64,000 bases of DNA from Bacteroidia bacterium. GTDB taxonomy: Bacteria; Bacteroidota; Bacteroidia; AKYH767-A; OLB10. Position numbers and translations under genes: made by a program. Below the pieces are notes generated by a model. The model did no database searches and had not been told where the DNA came from. It saw nothing but the letters and a program-made list of their open reading frames with translations. The DNA is taken from contig JAEUTH010000019.1 in the NCBI GenBank assembly GCA_016788165.1, positions 1 through 64,000 on the forward strand. Reading direction: 5' to 3'. This document shows, piece after piece, positions 46,402-56,616 of this stretch (position 1 is its first letter; every line of letters starts with the position of its first letter).

Positions 46402-49400
46402 ATGAACTTAAAGCATCTTAAAAACTTAATTCTTATTGCTTGCCTTTCGAATGGTATTGCCACAGCTCAACTCATACCTGTAACATTTGGTTCATACAGC
46501 AAAGTACCCGAAGATTTTTTTGGTTACAACGGGGCAAACTTTGTTAGGGCTAACGAACCCAATTATAATACACTTTGGGTGGTTGACTCATTACCAAGTT
46601 TACATGCAAATACAATCAGATACACAGCTGGGTTACCCGGCAACTATTGGGATTGGCAAACAGGCACATTTTTAAAAGAGTTACCCCCCAATTGGATTTT
46701 GCCCAAAGATTACGATGGAATTAATCCAAAGAAAAGTGATTTAATTACGTTTAGGGCAATGGTTAACAGAGCCATAATTACGCCTATGTTAAGTTGCAAT
46801 ATTTTATGCAGCAACAAAGAGTTTCAATTGGCTGAATTGTTTTATGCAAAGGGTATAAATATTCCGATAAAATACATTGAAATGGGTAGCGAATTATACC
46901 ACACCCGTTTAAATTATGTTGAGGTTTTTCCAACGCCAACTGACTATGCATTAAGAGCTAATGAATGGGCAAGCTACTTTAAATCATTCCCATTTTTTGC
47001 GAATATTAAAATTGGTGTTGTGGGTGCTACCCAACGACCCGAAGAAAGTTACAGCCGCAGAAATACCTGGACAACAGACGTGGCAGCAACCGTAAATAGC
47101 GATGTGGACGCAATAATATTGCATTATTATAATAGCGGTAGCTGGGCCGCAAATCCTGTAAATATTGAAAATTTACACCTGATGCTTAGCGCCCCTTTCA
47201 AGCAATTTGACAATGAGGCTAAAATGCTTAATACCATCAGAAATGCAGGTAAAGAATCATGGTTAACCGAATACAATCACTATGACAGAAGCCGATGTAC
47301 ACATGATACCTGGGCTCATGGTTTATTTGTTGCTTCGCAAACACTTTGCTTTTTCGAAGACACTAACATTACCAAGGTGCTTTGCCATGCGTTAACAGGA
47401 GATGGGCGATTGGGTGCACTTTTTAATGATTCATCTGCCTTAAGAGACTATGAAAAATACAGAGGTGATGTTGATTGTTCGTTAAATGCGCCTTATACCA
47501 TACCACACGAAAAAAGCGCTGCCGGAACTGCTTTAGCACAAGTAGCACATGCCATTCAAAACTCTACAAATAAGCGAAAGTTATTGTTTGGTAATGGCAG
47601 TCGCACTTTTACCACCGGACATAGCACTTTGTACGGTTGGCAATTCGACAATAATAATTTTACCGAAGCTATAATTATGAACCTGGATAGTATCAGACAA
47701 GACATCACATTTGATACTGCGCAATGGAACCTAAATGGTAGTTTGTATCAACAAATTTTTCCTGGCCCAGGTGGCCCTCTGGACTTTATAATTGGCAATG
47801 CCAAATACAAGCCTGATAGTAATGAACTTAAAATTATTTTAGATAGACAATCGAGTCAAAGACTAAGCTTACCGGCTTATTCATTAACCAGAATTTGGGT
47901 TTCGAAAAACAAAATTTATTTAAAAGCTGCCGATACGTTATTGTGTAACGGAACCTTTACCCAAATTCAAGCCTATGGTGGAAAAAAATACACCTGGAGT
48001 GGTGCTAAGTTTGACTACTTAACCCCCGACAGCAGCTTGGTAAAATTTACAAATGGTAATAATAAAAATCAAGTTTACACAGTAATTGCAACCGACCAAA
48101 ATGGTGTTACAGCTTCCATAAATATTACCGTTACCGAAACACCATCGCTTACGGTTAGTACCAATAAAAATGTGGTATGTGCAGGTAACGAAGCCAAACT
48201 TACTGCAACTTTAAGTACCAGTAATCCCAATGCAGTATTTCATTACGTTTGGGTACCATCACAAACAATCGTTAACCCAAACTTGTCAATTTGTAAGGTA
48301 TATCCTACTAAAACGACTACATATACAGTTTATGCAACAGACGGGAAATGTTTTGCACCTTATGACTCTGTTACAATTAAAGTTGCACCTTATGCTGAGG
48401 CACCAAAAGATACCATCATTACATTAGGTAGCAGCATTATGCTTAAACCATTAAGTACACAAACCAATGTTACATTTAATTGGTACGAAGGCAGTAATTT
48501 TTTAGGAACTGACTCAGCCTTGATAACACCCAACCAAACAACTGTTTACACATTAATAGGAAATAATTTAGGAAGTTGTACGGATACCGATTATGTAACA
48601 GTGCAGGTTGTTGAAGTATGCAACTCGGCAACTGATACCGCATTAACGTTTAAACCTTATACTACAATAAAGGAATTTGCATTAAAAATGATTGACTATT
48701 GTACCGTTACAGGTGCATGCATTGCAACCGATACTTTATTAAAAAACTTTACTGGCGAAATTGTGTTTAATGGCCCATTGATTTTAAACGACAATTTTAG
48801 TTTTTCAAATTGTACCAACCTTAAGTTTGGCGAAGGTGCATACATTGAACATAACAAAGATAACCGCCTGCTTGAATTTATAAATTGCCAATTATCAGCA
48901 GCGGCTTGTAATAACAAAATGTGGGACGGCATAAAAATGTTGGAACCGGGCGAAAAGCTAACGCTAAGAAATACAACCATTGCTGACGCAACTGTTGGAA
49001 TTAACAGCTTTAACAATGCAGTAGTAGTATTAGATAGTTGTACATTTTTAAATTGTTACATAGGTGTTGATTTTGAAAGATATGATGAATCGGAAGCCGA
49101 AGGAAAAGTAAGTGCTACCAAATTTTTAGGTAATACACTTACATTAGAACCCTATGCAGGCAAAACATCATTTGCAGGTATTTTATGCGACAATGCTTCT
49201 GTACTTAATTTTGGCGATTCAAAAGAGCAACCTAATATTTTTTCAGGCTCACTATTCGGTATATATTCCATAAACACATCGCTTGAGCTCCACAACAATA
49301 TTTTCGAAAATTTGGTTACCGATACAACTTTAGGCCAACCCTATACTGGTACCGGTGTTTATATGACAAACACAAATGCGAGTGGTAATATTGCAGATCC

Positions 49401-51231
49401 TGTTCAATTATGGCCCTTACATAAATTTTGGGGTGGCAACTTAGGGCTTAATAATGGAAACACTTTTAAAAATATGCGCTATGGAATTATTACCGAAAAC
49501 ATTGAAACCAATGTAACTAACAACGAATTTGACAATGTTGCTTTTGGTATAAAAGCATCTAAAGGTGTAATAAAACTTCAAACAATAAATAAAAATCAAT
49601 TCATTAATACAGCCCAGGCTATCGAATTAAACGACAATAAAAAAGCAGTAATATCCATTACCAATAATACCATACATACACAGTTCGCTACATCGGCAAA
49701 CGATTTAATTTTTGGTGTAAGAATAATTGAGTCAGCAGGCAATAGCAGCCAGTTACGCATTGCCGATAACTTGATTGAAAATAATGGTCTATCAGGTATT
49801 GAGATAAGTAATAACTATGGTGGCATTATCGAAAACAATCAAATAATTCAAAACAGTTTGCAAACCGAAACTTCAATTGCGCTAAGTGTTGAAAACAGCG
49901 ATTCGGTTACCATCAGTTGTAATAAAGTAAGCAGTACTGATAGTTTGACAATTGCACCAACGCAAACAGCCTATAAATTTGCATTTGCACCCGAATCGCA
50001 AGTACTATGTAACTCGAGCAATGGAACGGCCATTGGCTTTCAGTTTTTAGCTAATTGCGACCTTTCTGATATTAGAAATAACAAAATAAAAGCCCACGAT
50101 AATGGCTTGGTTTTAGGCGATGTAAGTTTAACAGGAGGTGTTATAGGCCCACAACCAGGTTTAAACCAAACACGTGGCGCAGGCAATATATTTGAAGGTG
50201 CATACACCGTTTCTACCGGTACAGGTGCTGCAAAAGGTTTCTTTACACATGCTGCCACATTATCGGTTAACTCACAAGCTGCCGGTGTACAAGGCACCAA
50301 TACACAATTTATGGTGTATAATGCCGACTCGTTACAAGTACCCTACCCTAATTTAAGTATCGGTAGTAACGCTACACCATTTACACCGGTACTTAAAAAC
50401 AAGCCTTCCAACCCATGCCCAACGGTTTGCGCCATACCGCTTAAAATAAATAACGGAGAAACAAACTTTAGCAACGCTTACGACTATGCTGCTGCTGTTT
50501 TACTTTCAAATAATAATGAAGACGCAACCACCCATGCTCGAAAAGTGTTTGTTCTAAAAGCCCAAAATCAAGTAAGTACCAGCAACCCATCGCTAGCATC
50601 TTTTACACAGCAATATAAAATCACAAATTTGGGCAACATGGCTTTAGTGTCTGATTATTATAAGACCATGAAAGCAAACGATAAAGATGTTTATCAAAAA
50701 ATTGCAACGGTTTTAAATACAATGCAGCCTAACAATATTGTTGAATTAAACTGGCACACACTTGAACTGATTAAGACCGAAAATGCAATCGAGCAAAAAC
50801 CGCTTTCGCAAATACAATATCAAATAATTAAAAACATAGCTAATCAATGTCCATATATTGGTGGTAAAAGTGTTTTTGATGCACGTGGCATTGTTGCCGG
50901 TATTGAACACGTTGTTTACAACGATGCAACAACCTGTCAAACAAAACCAATAGTAAAAAATACCCACGTTAATACATTGCCATTTATAAATGCATATCCA
51001 AATCCGGCTAATCAATATTTTAATGTAGTATATAATCTGAGCGATTATAAAAATGCCAATATTCACTTCTTCGACATTGCAGGAAGATTGGTTTTAGCTA
51101 ACGACATAAATACAACACAAGGTTTTCAAGCTATTGATGTTTCGATGTTGGAAGCAGGTATTTACGCCTATGTAGCAATAGCCGATGGTCAAAAGATTTT
51201 ACAAGGCAAGGTTTGTGTAATTAGTAAGTAA
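46402..51231 (+). CDS. Giant T9SS protein with clan GH-A-like barrel, Ig-like and beta-helix regions (copy 2)
   Basis: 1609 residues. Signal peptide ends near 23 (GIATAQ). The same architecture as copy 1: YIEMGSELYH (candidate acid/base E164), SWLTEYNHY (candidate nucleophile E290), LHYYNSGSW, two Ig-like domains, beta-helix-like region, and T9SS tail (YPNPANQYF, FDIAGRLVL). Both glutamates are conserved, which supports a catalytic barrel. The N-terminal ~180 residues are about 50-60% identical to copy 1 by eye, so this is an older duplication. Near the end both share QCPY-I/V-GG and VFDAR, a motif seen before the tail in related beta-helix proteins. Confidence 0.7.
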   Translation: MNLKHLKNLILIACLSNGIATAQLIPVTFGSYSKVPEDFFGYNGANFVRANEPNYNTLWVVDSLPSLHANTIRYTAGLPGNYWDWQTGTFLKELPPNWILPKDYDGINPKKSDLITFRAMVNRAIITPMLSCNILCSNKEFQLAELFYAKGINIPIKYIEMGSELYHTRLNYVEVFPTPTDYALRANEWASYFKSFPFFANIKIGVVGATQRPEESYSRRNTWTTDVAATVNSDVDAIILHYYNSGSWAANPVNIENLHLMLSAPFKQFDNEAKMLNTIRNAGKESWLTEYNHYDRSRCTHDTWAHGLFVASQTLCFFEDTNITKVLCHALTGDGRLGALFNDSSALRDYEKYRGDVDCSLNAPYTIPHEKSAAGTALAQVAHAIQNSTNKRKLLFGNGSRTFTTGHSTLYGWQFDNNNFTEAIIMNLDSIRQDITFDTAQWNLNGSLYQQIFPGPGGPLDFIIGNAKYKPDSNELKIILDRQSSQRLSLPAYSLTRIWVSKNKIYLKAADTLLCNGTFTQIQAYGGKKYTWSGAKFDYLTPDSSLVKFTNGNNKNQVYTVIATDQNGVTASINITVTETPSLTVSTNKNVVCAGNEAKLTATLSTSNPNAVFHYVWVPSQTIVNPNLSICKVYPTKTTTYTVYATDGKCFAPYDSVTIKVAPYAEAPKDTIITLGSSIMLKPLSTQTNVTFNWYEGSNFLGTDSALITPNQTTVYTLIGNNLGSCTDTDYVTVQVVEVCNSATDTALTFKPYTTIKEFALKMIDYCTVTGACIATDTLLKNFTGEIVFNGPLILNDNFSFSNCTNLKFGEGAYIEHNKDNRLLEFINCQLSAAACNNKMWDGIKMLEPGEKLTLRNTTIADATVGINSFNNAVVVLDSCTFLNCYIGVDFERYDESEAEGKVSATKFLGNTLTLEPYAGKTSFAGILCDNASVLNFGDSKEQPNIFSGSLFGIYSINTSLELHNNIFENLVTDTTLGQPYTGTGVYMTNTNASGNIADPVQLWPLHKFWGGNLGLNNGNTFKNMRYGIITENIETNVTNNEFDNVAFGIKASKGVIKLQTINKNQFINTAQAIELNDNKKAVISITNNTIHTQFATSANDLIFGVRIIESAGNSSQLRIADNLIENNGLSGIEISNNYGGIIENNQIIQNSLQTETSIALSVENSDSVTISCNKVSSTDSLTIAPTQTAYKFAFAPESQVLCNSSNGTAIGFQFLANCDLSDIRNNKIKAHDNGLVLGDVSLTGGVIGPQPGLNQTRGAGNIFEGAYTVSTGTGAAKGFFTHAATLSVNSQAAGVQGTNTQFMVYNADSLQVPYPNLSIGSNATPFTPVLKNKPSNPCPTVCAIPLKINNGETNFSNAYDYAAAVLLSNNNEDATTHARKVFVLKAQNQVSTSNPSLASFTQQYKITNLGNMALVSDYYKTMKANDKDVYQKIATVLNTMQPNNIVELNWHTLELIKTENAIEQKPLSQIQYQIIKNIANQCPYIGGKSVFDARGIVAGIEHVVYNDATTCQTKPIVKNTHVNTLPFINAYPNPANQYFNVVYNLSDYKNANIHFFDIAGRLVLANDINTTQGFQAIDVSMLEAGIYAYVAIADGQKILQGKVCVISK

Positions 51232-51248
51232 ACTGATTTTTAATGATA

Positions 51249-51287
51249 AAAAAAGAGGCTGCCTACTTTTAAGACAGCCTCTTTTTT
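51249..51287. terminator. Bidirectional terminator between convergent genes
   Basis: A 13-bp stem (51249-51261 with 51275-51287; core GAGGCTG/CAGCCTC) with A/T flanks on both sides, so it can serve the giant gene on the plus strand and the glucosaminidase gene on the minus strand. Confidence 0.9.
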
Positions 51288-51302
51288 GTTTCTGTAATTA
51301 AC

Positions 51303-52244
51303 TTACCTAAGCTTAATAACCTCACCAACATTTAAGAAAGCCGCATCTTCGATTCGATTATAACGCATCAATTTTTTTAGTTTAACACCATATAGTTGCG
51401 ATATGTACCAAAGGGTTTCGCCCGATGCAACAAGGTGCGTTTCTATATGTGAGCAATTATGTTTTGGCTTTAAATATACCAACATACCCTGCCGTAATAT
51501 GGTTGACGTACCGGCATCGTTATACTTAAAAATGTTTGCCAAAGTTATATCATTCTCTTTCGCCAGTTTATACCAGGTATCGCCTTTTGCTGCAATGGCA
51601 TAAGGCAGATCATCGCAATACGATATTTTAGGAATTAATAGCGGGAATACGGTAACCGATGTTTTAATTATTGTGTCGGTTTGATGCGCAAAAGGTGCGT
51701 TTTGTAAATTGAGAACAGGCTTATCGTACTGCGACAAATTATTTTCCTCAATCAATTTAATAAGTCTGTTTGCATAATCGGGATTGGTTGCATAGCCTGC
51801 TTGTTTTAAGCCTTTAGCCCAACCAATATAATCACCTTGTTCTAAACTAAACAAAAAACTGTAACGTGGACGTGTCTTTAAAAAATTACTGTGATCATCA
51901 TAAGATTGCTGCACATTTTCATATAGTCTGAAACATTCATTTTTTTCATCGTCATCCTGAATATAGGTTTTACCATTCCATTCTTTATGGCATTTAATAC
52001 CAAAATGGTTGTTAGCTTGTTGTGCCAAAGGTGAGTTGCCATAATCACTTTCAAACATTCCTTGCGCTAAGGTTATACTTGCAGGCACACCGGTTAGTTG
52101 CATATCTTTAATCGCAGCAGGTGCATAGGCATTTATATAATCAGTTGCACTAAGTCTAATTGTTGATTGAGCTACAATTTTACTACTCACTAACATTTGT
52201 GTAAGCATTAAACTGATAATTATTGGTTGACGCGGCTTTATCAT
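51303..52244 (-). CDS. GH73-type glucosaminidase with two LysM domains
   Basis: About 313 residues from ATG 52244 (an upstream ATG at 52268 adds eight residues). Signal peptide ends near residue 26 (SKIVAQ). The GH73 catalytic domain (about 33-180) has TLAQGMFESDYGNS with Glu65 as the catalytic acid, ANNHFGIKC and YRFL-type segments; two LysM repeats close the protein (DTWYKLAKENDI and ETLWYISQLYGV). It cleaves N-acetylglucosaminyl bonds in peptidoglycan, for cell separation or wall remodelling. Confidence 0.9.
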   Translation of the reverse strand: MIKPRQPIIISLMLTQMLVSSKIVAQSTIRLSATDYINAYAPAAIKDMQLTGVPASITLAQGMFESDYGNSPLAQQANNHFGIKCHKEWNGKTYIQDDDEKNECFRLYENVQQSYDDHSNFLKTRPRYSFLFSLEQGDYIGWAKGLKQAGYATNPDYANRLIKLIEENNLSQYDKPVLNLQNAPFAHQTDTIIKTSVTVFPLLIPKISYCDDLPYAIAAKGDTWYKLAKENDITLANIFKYNDAGTSTILRQGMLVYLKPKHNCSHIETHLVASGETLWYISQLYGVKLKKLMRYNRIEDAAFLNVGEVIKLR

Positions 52245-52322
52245 AAAAACAAAAGTAATTCTGCACATCAGGCCGTTGCTGCATAGCCGTTGATTTTAAT
52301 AACAGTCTTATGTTAACTGTAG

Positions 52323-53174
52323 TTATAACTGTAAATATTGCAAACCACCGGTATGTATGGCCACAATCGTATCGCCTCGCTTAAACCAACCTTGCTCGAT
52401 TAGTTGGAAAAGTTTTTGAAACATCTTTCCTGTATAAATGGGTTCAATTGGTATATTAAATGAGTTGGTGAAGTTAGCACAAAACGCATTTAAAGTTTCA
52501 TTACTCTTACCATAGCCAGGTGCAGCATTATTGAATAGGTGGCATTGGTTTTCTAAGTCTGCTTTTAAAATTGTTTGTACGGGCAAATCAATTGAAAACT
52601 GTGTTACCTGAATACCAATAGCCTGTTTTTTATTTACAACACTTGCTATACCTGCTAAAGTGGTACCAGTACCTACGGGGCAAACAACATAATCAAAAGG
52701 CAATTCAATGTCATTTATTATTTGAGCACAACCCTGCATCCCCAATTCATTACACCCACCTTCTGGTATAACAAACAAATTGCCATAAGTTTTTAATAAC
52801 GTATTATGATATTGGTTGCTATAGCGATTTGTATAAGTTTTTCTATCAACATAAACCAATTGCATGCCGTGTTGCGAAGCACGTTGAAGTGTAATATTTT
52901 TTGACTGATTGTTACTTAATTCATTACCTCTGATAATGCCAATTGTTTTAATGCCATGTAAAAACCCAGTGTAGGCCACAGCTGCAATGTGATTACTAAA
53001 AGCGCCCCCAAAAGTGAGTATAGATTGGTAATTATTTTGTTTGAAATGTATTAAGTTGTAATACAACTTGCGCATTTTATTACCACCAACAATGGGATGC
53101 AAAGCATCTTCGCGATGCACTATCAAGCGTACTCCGGCTTTATCTAACCATAAACTTTTTAATTCGTTATACAT
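52323..53174 (-). CDS. PLP-dependent ACC deaminase / D-cysteine desulfhydrase family enzyme
   Basis: 283 residues. GGNKMRKLYYNL carries the PLP lysine, TFGGAFSNHIAAVA the substrate loop, and VCPVGTGTTLAGIA the phosphate loop. The family includes 1-aminocyclopropane-1-carboxylate deaminase and D-cysteine desulfhydrase; the substrate cannot be decided from the motifs. It is divergent from the small DUF5522 gene. Confidence 0.8.
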   Translation of the reverse strand: MYNELKSLWLDKAGVRLIVHREDALHPIVGGNKMRKLYYNLIHFKQNNYQSILTFGGAFSNHIAAVAYTGFLHGIKTIGIIRGNELSNNQSKNITLQRASQHGMQLVYVDRKTYTNRYSNQYHNTLLKTYGNLFVIPEGGCNELGMQGCAQIINDIELPFDYVVCPVGTGTTLAGIASVVNKKQAIGIQVTQFSIDLPVQTILKADLENQCHLFNNAAPGYGKSNETLNAFCANFTNSFNIPIEPIYTGKMFQKLFQLIEQGWFKRGDTIVAIHTGGLQYLQL

Positions 53175-53227
53175 CTATGCAATTAGTTAGTAATTAAAAC
53201 ATAATAGTGTATTTAAATATTTCGCAA

Positions 53228-53401
<174 letters not shown>

Positions 53402-53409
53402 TCCACGCT

Positions 53410-54342
53410 TCAGCTATAAATTGCAACCGTACTTTGCGTATCGTTTGCACAAGCACGGTACATGCCTTCTGAATTAAACGTCATTTCTATCTGGCCATTT
53501 TTATCAATAGCAATTACACCACCTTCGCCACCCATTTGCAACAATTTATCCTTAACAACTTTATCACACGCTTGTTGCAATGTTAAGCCTCTGTATTCCA
53601 TCAAACACGATATATCATAAGCAACAACTGCTCTGATAAAATACTCGCCATGGCCGGTACATGAAACAGCACATGTGTTGTTATTGGCGTAAGTACCAGC
53701 ACCAATTATTGGCGTATCGCCAATGCGTCCATATTGTTTATTGGTCATACCTCCGGTAGATGTTGCTGCAGCTAAATTGCCATTAACATCAAAAGCTACA
53801 CAACCTACGGTGCCAAATTTTTTTTCGTCTGCATGATCAAGCTGTGTTATGCCGGTGTTCTTTACTTGCTGCCATTGTTTAAACCGATAGGCATCAAAAA
53901 AATAATCATCCGTTTCTACTGGTATATTTTGAGTTGCTGCAAAAGCCTCGGCACCACCGCCCGATAAAAAAACATGCTGTGAATTTTGCATCACTGCTTG
54001 CGCTAATTCAATCGGGTTTTTAATGCGACTTACACCTGCAACAGCCCCTGCCTTTAAACTTTGTCCGCACATTATTGCAGCATCCATCTCATGGCCACCT
54101 GTATGTGTAAAAACCGAACCTTTACCGGCATTAAACAAAGGTGTATTTTCTAAGGCAATTGTGGTTGCTACTACGGCTGATAAGGCATCGCTTCCTGCTG
54201 CTAAAAGCAATTGGCCTACCTTTAAGCAATCGGCAAGCGTGTGCATATAATTTGCTTCTTCTGCCGGTGTAATTTTGTTTCTCAAAATAGTACCTGCACC
54301 ACCATGCAAAGCAATTGCATATTTAGGTTTTATAATACCCAT
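53410..54342 (-). CDS. Isoaspartyl peptidase / L-asparaginase (Ntn-hydrolase family)
   Basis: About 310 residues from ATG 54342; a TTG at 54360 would add six. AIALHGGAGT at the start, FNAGKGSVFT, and the autoprocessing site FGTVGCVA with nucleophile Thr178. GGMTNKQYGRIGD and CTGHGEYFIR complete the active site. The precursor self-cleaves before Thr178 into two subunits and hydrolyses beta-aspartyl dipeptides and asparagine. Confidence 0.92.
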   Translation of the reverse strand: MGIIKPKYAIALHGGAGTILRNKITPAEEANYMHTLADCLKVGQLLLAAGSDALSAVVATTIALENTPLFNAGKGSVFTHTGGHEMDAAIMCGQSLKAGAVAGVSRIKNPIELAQAVMQNSQHVFLSGGGAEAFAATQNIPVETDDYFFDAYRFKQWQQVKNTGITQLDHADEKKFGTVGCVAFDVNGNLAAATSTGGMTNKQYGRIGDTPIIGAGTYANNNTCAVSCTGHGEYFIRAVVAYDISCLMEYRGLTLQQACDKVVKDKLLQMGGEGGVIAIDKNGQIEMTFNSEGMYRACANDTQSTVAIYS

Positions 54343-54483
54343 ACCGAAAACTTTTTGCAAGCGTAATAATAAATATTGTGACGTTAAACTATTAACTGAC
54401 TTTTAGAATGGACGATTTAAAAACGACAAATGAGCAAAAACCTTAAAACATTAAAACTTAACCAAACCCTCATTGGATAACCC

Positions 54484-54512
54484 TTGTCAAATTCGTTTCT
54501 TTTTTACATTTG
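54484..54512 (+). promoter_or_regulatory. Promoter upstream of the PpiC/SurA operon
   Basis: TTG at 54484-54486 and an exact TAnnTTTG box, TACATTTG, at 54505-54512, spacing 18. It gives a leader of about 25-30 bases before the ATG at 54545. It is the best promoter match in the window. Confidence 0.55.
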
Positions 54513-54544
54513 CCACCCTTAAAAATCCAACTATCAATTTATTT

Positions 54545-56542
54545 ATGAAAAAATTAGTTTTAGTATGCCTTTGCCTTATTAATCTAACCAACCTAAAAGC
54601 ACAAACCGACCCGGTACTGATGAACATTGCAGGTAAGCCTGTTACAAAATCGGAGTTTGAGCGTGTTTATAAGAAAAATAACAATAAGGATGTTAGTTTT
54701 GATGATAAATCTGTACGCGATTACCTTGAACTTTATATAAATTATAAGCTAAAAGTTCAGGCTGCCCTTGACGCGTCTTTAGATACTTCGGCAACTTTTA
54801 AAAATGAACTTATGGGGTATAGAAAACAATTGGCTACACCTTATATGACAGATACTACCGTGAGCCAACAAATTTTAACCGAAGCATACGAACGCTTACA
54901 AAAAGATGTTAGAGCCAGCCACATTTTAATACGCTGTAACCCCGATGCATTACCAAAAGATACCGTAGCTGCATATACTAAAATAATGCGTTTGCGTGAT
55001 TTGATAACCAAAAAGAAATTTGATTTTGCCAAAGTAGCACGCGATTCAAGTGACGATCCATCGGCCAAAGAAAATGGTGGCGACTTGGGCTACTTTACAG
55101 GCATGCAAATGGTTTATCCTTTCGAAACGGTTGCCTATACAACACCCATTGGTCAAATATCAATGCCTGTGCGTACAAAGTTTGGGTATCACATAATTAA
55201 GGTTGCCGATCATCGTGCAGCACAAGGCGAAATTCACTGTGCTCATATTATGATTAAAGTAGCGCCCGGTGTAGCCGATAACGATACTGCAGCTATAAAT
55301 GCCAAAACAAAAATTAATGAAATTTACCAGAAAGTAAAAGCAGGCGAAAAATTTGAAGACTTAGCAGCAACCTATAGCGAAGACAAAGGCTCGGCTAAAA
55401 ACGGTGGCGCTTTACCATGGTTTGGCACTGGTCGTATGGTGCCAGAGTTTGAAAAGGCTGCTTTTGCCCTCAAAACGGATGGTCAAATATCAGAACCCAT
55501 TAAATCATCTTATGGCTGGCATATTATAAAACGCCTTGAAGCGAGAGGCATACCTTCCTTTGACGAGAAAAAGGCTGAATTAAAACAACAGATTTCGCGA
55601 GACAGCCGCAACGAAGCCAGTAAGGATGCTATGATTTCGAAAATAAAATCGGCCTATAAGTACAAAGAAAACATAGCTGCCAAAGACGAGTTTTTAAAAT
55701 CGTTAGATAGTGCCATCGTTGCAGGCGAATACAGCGATACCTTAGCAGGAAAATTCAACAAAAACTTATTTAGTTTAGGCAACAGTAATTACGCACAGTC
55801 AGATTTTGCTGCATACATAGTAACACATCAAACCAAGCGCAGCAGTGGCGACCCTTATAACGTGGGCAATGCCATGTATCAGGCATACGTAAACGAAACT
55901 TGTTTAGCTTATGAAGAAAGTCGTTTAGAAGATAAATATCCTGACTTTAAAAATTTAATGCAGGAATATCGCGATGGTATTTTACTATTCGATTTAACCG
56001 ATAAACAAGTTTGGTCGCGTGCAGTAAAAGATACCACCGGTTTAGAAACGTTTTACAACAGTAATAAAACCAACTACATGTGGCCCGAACGCTTACATGC
56101 TGTTATATATAGTTGCGCATCTGAAAGTATTGCATCTGATGTACGCAAATTATTAAAGAAAAAAACACCAGCAACAGATATATTAGACAAGACTAATAAA
56201 GAGTCGCAATTAAACCTATCAGTTAAAGAAGGAAAATTTATTAGTGGTGATAATGACGTGATAGATACCTTGCAATTTGTTACACCCACAAAAAAAATGG
56301 CCGGTAGCATTTTTAGCAACTTACCTAAAGGTCTTACAGCTAATTTTAGTAACAACAACCAAATTACATTTGTAGATATTAAGGAGTTTTTACAACCCAT
56401 GCCTAAAAGCTTAGAAGAAGCAAAAGGCTTGGTAACTGCCGATTATCAAACCTATCTTGAAAAAAGCTGGATTGAGCAACTTCGTAAAAAATATCCGGTA
56501 CAGGTAAATGACGAAGTGCTTAAAAGCATCATCAAAAAATAA
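54545..56542 (+). CDS. Periplasmic peptidylprolyl isomerase with two parvulin (PpiC) domains
   Basis: 665 residues from ATG 54545; an upstream in-frame start would bury the signal peptide (LINLTNLKAQ ends it near residue 20). N-terminal SurA-like helical region (20-120), first parvulin domain about 123-222 (ASHILIRC, GGDLGYF, FGYHIIKV), second about 230-340 (CAHIMIKV, GGALPWFG, YGWHIIKRLE), then a long C-terminal region. It isomerises proline bonds and chaperones proteins in the periplasm. First gene of a run with two more SurA-like genes and moxR. Confidence 0.85.
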   Translation: MKKLVLVCLCLINLTNLKAQTDPVLMNIAGKPVTKSEFERVYKKNNNKDVSFDDKSVRDYLELYINYKLKVQAALDASLDTSATFKNELMGYRKQLATPYMTDTTVSQQILTEAYERLQKDVRASHILIRCNPDALPKDTVAAYTKIMRLRDLITKKKFDFAKVARDSSDDPSAKENGGDLGYFTGMQMVYPFETVAYTTPIGQISMPVRTKFGYHIIKVADHRAAQGEIHCAHIMIKVAPGVADNDTAAINAKTKINEIYQKVKAGEKFEDLAATYSEDKGSAKNGGALPWFGTGRMVPEFEKAAFALKTDGQISEPIKSSYGWHIIKRLEARGIPSFDEKKAELKQQISRDSRNEASKDAMISKIKSAYKYKENIAAKDEFLKSLDSAIVAGEYSDTLAGKFNKNLFSLGNSNYAQSDFAAYIVTHQTKRSSGDPYNVGNAMYQAYVNETCLAYEESRLEDKYPDFKNLMQEYRDGILLFDLTDKQVWSRAVKDTTGLETFYNSNKTNYMWPERLHAVIYSCASESIASDVRKLLKKKTPATDILDKTNKESQLNLSVKEGKFISGDNDVIDTLQFVTPTKKMAGSIFSNLPKGLTANFSNNNQITFVDIKEFLQPMPKSLEEAKGLVTADYQTYLEKSWIEQLRKKYPVQVNDEVLKSIIKK

Positions 56543-56564
56543 GCAAATTCCGCTAAACTATTAT

Positions 56565-56598
56565 ACAAAGTGAACCTGAAAAATCAGGTTCACTTTGT
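56565..56598 (+). terminator. Hairpin after the first PpiC gene
   Basis: A perfect 15-bp stem (56565-56579 with 56584-56598; core AAGTGAACCTGA) and an AAAA loop. The tail after it is only moderately T-rich (TATTTAAA), so it may act as an attenuator or mRNA end rather than a full terminator. Confidence 0.7.
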
Positions 56599-56616
56599 TA
56601 TTTAAAGTAGTAAAAC

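Noticed and set aside
48696-49016. 106-aa open frame antisense to the second giant gene
   Set aside because: Composition and position mirror the coding strand; no promoter, start signal or homology pattern.
41403-51231. Possible transposon-borne duplication
   Set aside because: No transposase, terminal inverted repeats or target-site duplication were seen around the pair.
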